Assembly: GCA_937975765.1 (NCBI GenBank)
Contig: CALJUR010000045.1
Span: forward strand, 1-7,534
Source: an uncultured Myxococcales bacterium
GTDB taxonomy: Bacteria; Myxococcota_A; UBA9042; DTJE01
DNA length: 7,534 nucleotides
Direction of reading: 5' to 3'
Shown: piece by piece, positions 6,324 through 7,534 of the stretch
How positions within the stretch are numbered: position 1 is the first letter of the stretch
How the letters are laid out: each line of letters starts with the position of its first letter
Position numbers and translations under genes: made by a program
The notes under the pieces: generated by a model
Database searches by the model: none
What the model was told of the DNA's origin: nothing
What the model saw: only the letters and a program-made list of their open reading frames with translations

Positions 6324-6338
6324 CTCGGGAGGCCCGAG
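6324..6338 (+). promoter_or_regulatory. Hairpin containing the Shine-Dalgarno of the radical SAM gene
   Basis: CTCGGG-AGG-CCCGAG is a perfect 6-base-pair stem with a 3-base loop, ending 3 bases before the ATG at 6342. The best Shine-Dalgarno, GGGAGG (6327-6332, 9 bases from the ATG), lies in its 5' arm and loop. Folding would hide it from ribosomes. A weaker purine run (GAGAGG, 6336-6341) directly touches the ATG. This could limit or regulate translation. Confidence 0.45.
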
Positions 6339-6341
6339 AGG

Positions 6342-7463
6342 ATGAGCCTGCTGGATGGGGTCCGTTCCCAGGTGAACAACGTCCGGAACTTCCGGCGTCT
6401 GTTCCCCCCCGAAGTGATGGCCCGCAACCTCGTGACCCTGCCCCGGGACTACATCCTGCCCAGCGGCCACGCGGGCCCGCCGATGGTCGTCAACATGCTG
6501 CTGACCTCGCGGTGCAACCTGCGCTGCGAGATGTGCTCGGTGCACGAGTTCCGCAGCCGCCGCTACCGCGAGATGTCCCCCGCCGACGTCGAGCACGTCG
6601 TCCGGCAGGTGGCCCCCTACAAGACCTCCTTCTTCCTCAGCGGCGGCGAACCCTTCCTGCGCCCGGACATGCTGGACCTGGTGGAGGTGATCAAGCGGTA
6701 CGGCCTGGGCGTCGGCACCGTCACGAACGGCCTGGCCGTGACGCCGGCGCGCGGCGAGCGGCTGAAGGCCCTGGGCCTGGACAGCCTGATGTTCTCGCTG
6801 CACGGCCCCGAGGAGGTCCACGACCGCATCACCGGCCTGCCCGGCGCGTTCCGGCAGGCCACCGGGAACATCGCCGCCTTCTGCAAGGGGCCGCGCCCCA
6901 CCAACGTCATCCTGAACTTCGTGCTGTCCCGGCACAACATGAATTCCATGATGGAGTTCGTCGAGATCGGCCGACGCCTGGGCGTGGACCGCGTCCGCAT
7001 CGAGCACCTGCTGTTCATGACCGAGCACGACGTCGCCACCCACGAGGAGTGGTGCCGCACCCACCTGCCGAAGGATCTGCGGGAGGACATGCGGGCCAGC
7101 ACCTTCCTGTGCCAGTCCGCCGCGGTGGACGGGTTCGCGGAATCGCTGCCCGGCCTGCTGACCGAGGTGAAGGAGCGGTTCGGGGACTTCGTGTACATCA
7201 AGCCGGCGCTGGGCAGCGAGGAGATCCGCGACTGGTACACCAGCGGCTACACCGCCAACCGCCGGTGCATCTTCATCTGGCGGTCGCTGTTCCTGGACAC
7301 CGACGGCACCGTCATCCCCTGCCAGCACTACATGGGCTGGCGGCTGGGCAACGTGCTGCACGAGCCGCTGCTGGAGATCTGGAACAGCCCGCGCTACCGG
7401 ACCTTCCGGCGCATGATCCGCCGCCGGTTGCTGCCGGCCTGTGCCCGCTGCTGCAAGCTCTGA
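6342..7463 (+). CDS. Radical SAM enzyme with C-terminal SPASM domain
   Basis: Radical SAM enzymes use a [4Fe-4S] cluster to cleave S-adenosylmethionine and start radical chemistry. SPASM members carry extra clusters and act in peptide maturation, sulfatase activation, cyclitol oxidation and other reactions. The 373-residue product has C58-x3-C62-x2-C65 (CNLRCEMC) for the SAM-binding cluster, then LSGGEPFLRPD (99-109) for SAM contact. TVTNG (126-130) and SLHGPEEVHDRITG (152-165) are typical barrel strands. The SPASM part has C309, C327 (VIPC), LGNVLHEPLLEIWNSPRYRTFRR (335-357) and C367-x2-C370-C371. That is enough cysteines for one auxiliary cluster, plus one spare. About 80 residues (226-305) between barrel and SPASM are longer than in compact members. 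Residues 1-47 precede the barrel and contain no clear signal peptide. It lies downstream of the aminotransferase gene but has its own promoter. Substrate is unknown, and no small precursor peptide gene is visible nearby. Confidence 0.92.
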   Translation: MSLLDGVRSQVNNVRNFRRLFPPEVMARNLVTLPRDYILPSGHAGPPMVVNMLLTSRCNLRCEMCSVHEFRSRRYREMSPADVEHVVRQVAPYKTSFFLSGGEPFLRPDMLDLVEVIKRYGLGVGTVTNGLAVTPARGERLKALGLDSLMFSLHGPEEVHDRITGLPGAFRQATGNIAAFCKGPRPTNVILNFVLSRHNMNSMMEFVEIGRRLGVDRVRIEHLLFMTEHDVATHEEWCRTHLPKDLREDMRASTFLCQSAAVDGFAESLPGLLTEVKERFGDFVYIKPALGSEEIRDWYTSGYTANRRCIFIWRSLFLDTDGTVIPCQHYMGWRLGNVLHEPLLEIWNSPRYRTFRRMIRRRLLPACARCCKL

Positions 7464-7534
7464 CGCCCCTTTTTGCGCCTCTGACCCATCCCCTCAAATC
7501 GGAGGAGTCGCCGGGGTCATTGGTCTCGCCGGTC
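7464..7534 (+). other. Non-coding tail after the radical SAM gene
   Basis: No gene can be supported in these 71 bases. A run of five T (7470-7474) follows the stop but has no convincing stem before it, so I do not call a terminator. GGAGGAG at 7501-7507 looks like a Shine-Dalgarno. No ATG or GTG follows at a suitable distance inside the window, and a TTG at 7520 is rather far. A further plus-strand gene may begin at or beyond the edge. Confidence 0.35.

Noticed and set aside
6198..7361. Long minus-strand open frame across the radical SAM gene
   Set aside because: The plus strand carries CxxxCxxC, GGEP and SPASM motifs. The antisense translation is His/Gln/Val/Gly-rich, an artefact of GC-rich third positions.
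7458..7485. Short direct repeat CTCTGAC (7458-7464 and 7479-7485)
   Set aside because: Two copies of seven bases, one overlapping the stop codon, are within chance expectation and no third copy is seen.

Overview
This is a GC-rich bacterial window that is almost entirely coding. It holds six genes in three transcriptional arrangements. The strong GC bias, the Lys/Pro/Ala-rich extension on the DksA-like protein and a mutL-miaA pair fit a GC-rich, probably Gram-negative or otherwise deep-branching bacterium, such as Myxococcota or an Eisenbacteria/Krumholzibacteria-type lineage. No sequence here fixes the taxon, so that placement is a guess.

Left part: a plus-strand DksA/TraR-type C4 zinc-finger regulator runs in from outside the window and ends at 536. 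It meets miaA tail to tail, with a 4-base overlap of the two stop regions.

Middle part (4880 down to 533, minus strand): a tightly packed cluster that is probably one operon. It reads in the order polytopic membrane protein resembling a GT-C/ArnT-like glycosyltransferase (553 aa), then mutL (mismatch repair, 578 aa), then miaA (tRNA dimethylallyltransferase, 303 aa). The gaps are 31 and 6 bases, and the Shine-Dalgarno of miaA is built from the last codons and stop of mutL. The first gene has a TATACT box placed so that transcription would start at or next to its ATG, which suggests a leaderless mRNA.

Right part (plus strand): a 104-base divergent intergenic region carries a good sigma70-type promoter (TTGACC-17-TATCCT) for a DegT/DnrJ/EryC1/StrS-family PLP aminotransferase. 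After a 106-base gap with a second promoter (GTGACC-16-TATACT) comes a radical SAM enzyme with a C-terminal SPASM domain. In this second promoter a perfect 12-base palindrome starts at the last base of the -35 and fills most of the spacer. A perfect hairpin just upstream of the radical SAM start codon contains its Shine-Dalgarno.

Functionally the window joins housekeeping genes (stringent-type transcription control, mismatch repair, tRNA modification) to genes that look like sugar, envelope or small-molecule modification (GT-C-like membrane protein, DegT aminotransferase, SPASM radical SAM enzyme). The aminotransferase/radical SAM pair is the least explained part. No CRISPR array, mobile element, rRNA or tRNA gene was seen, and there is no gene-free stretch above 300 bases.
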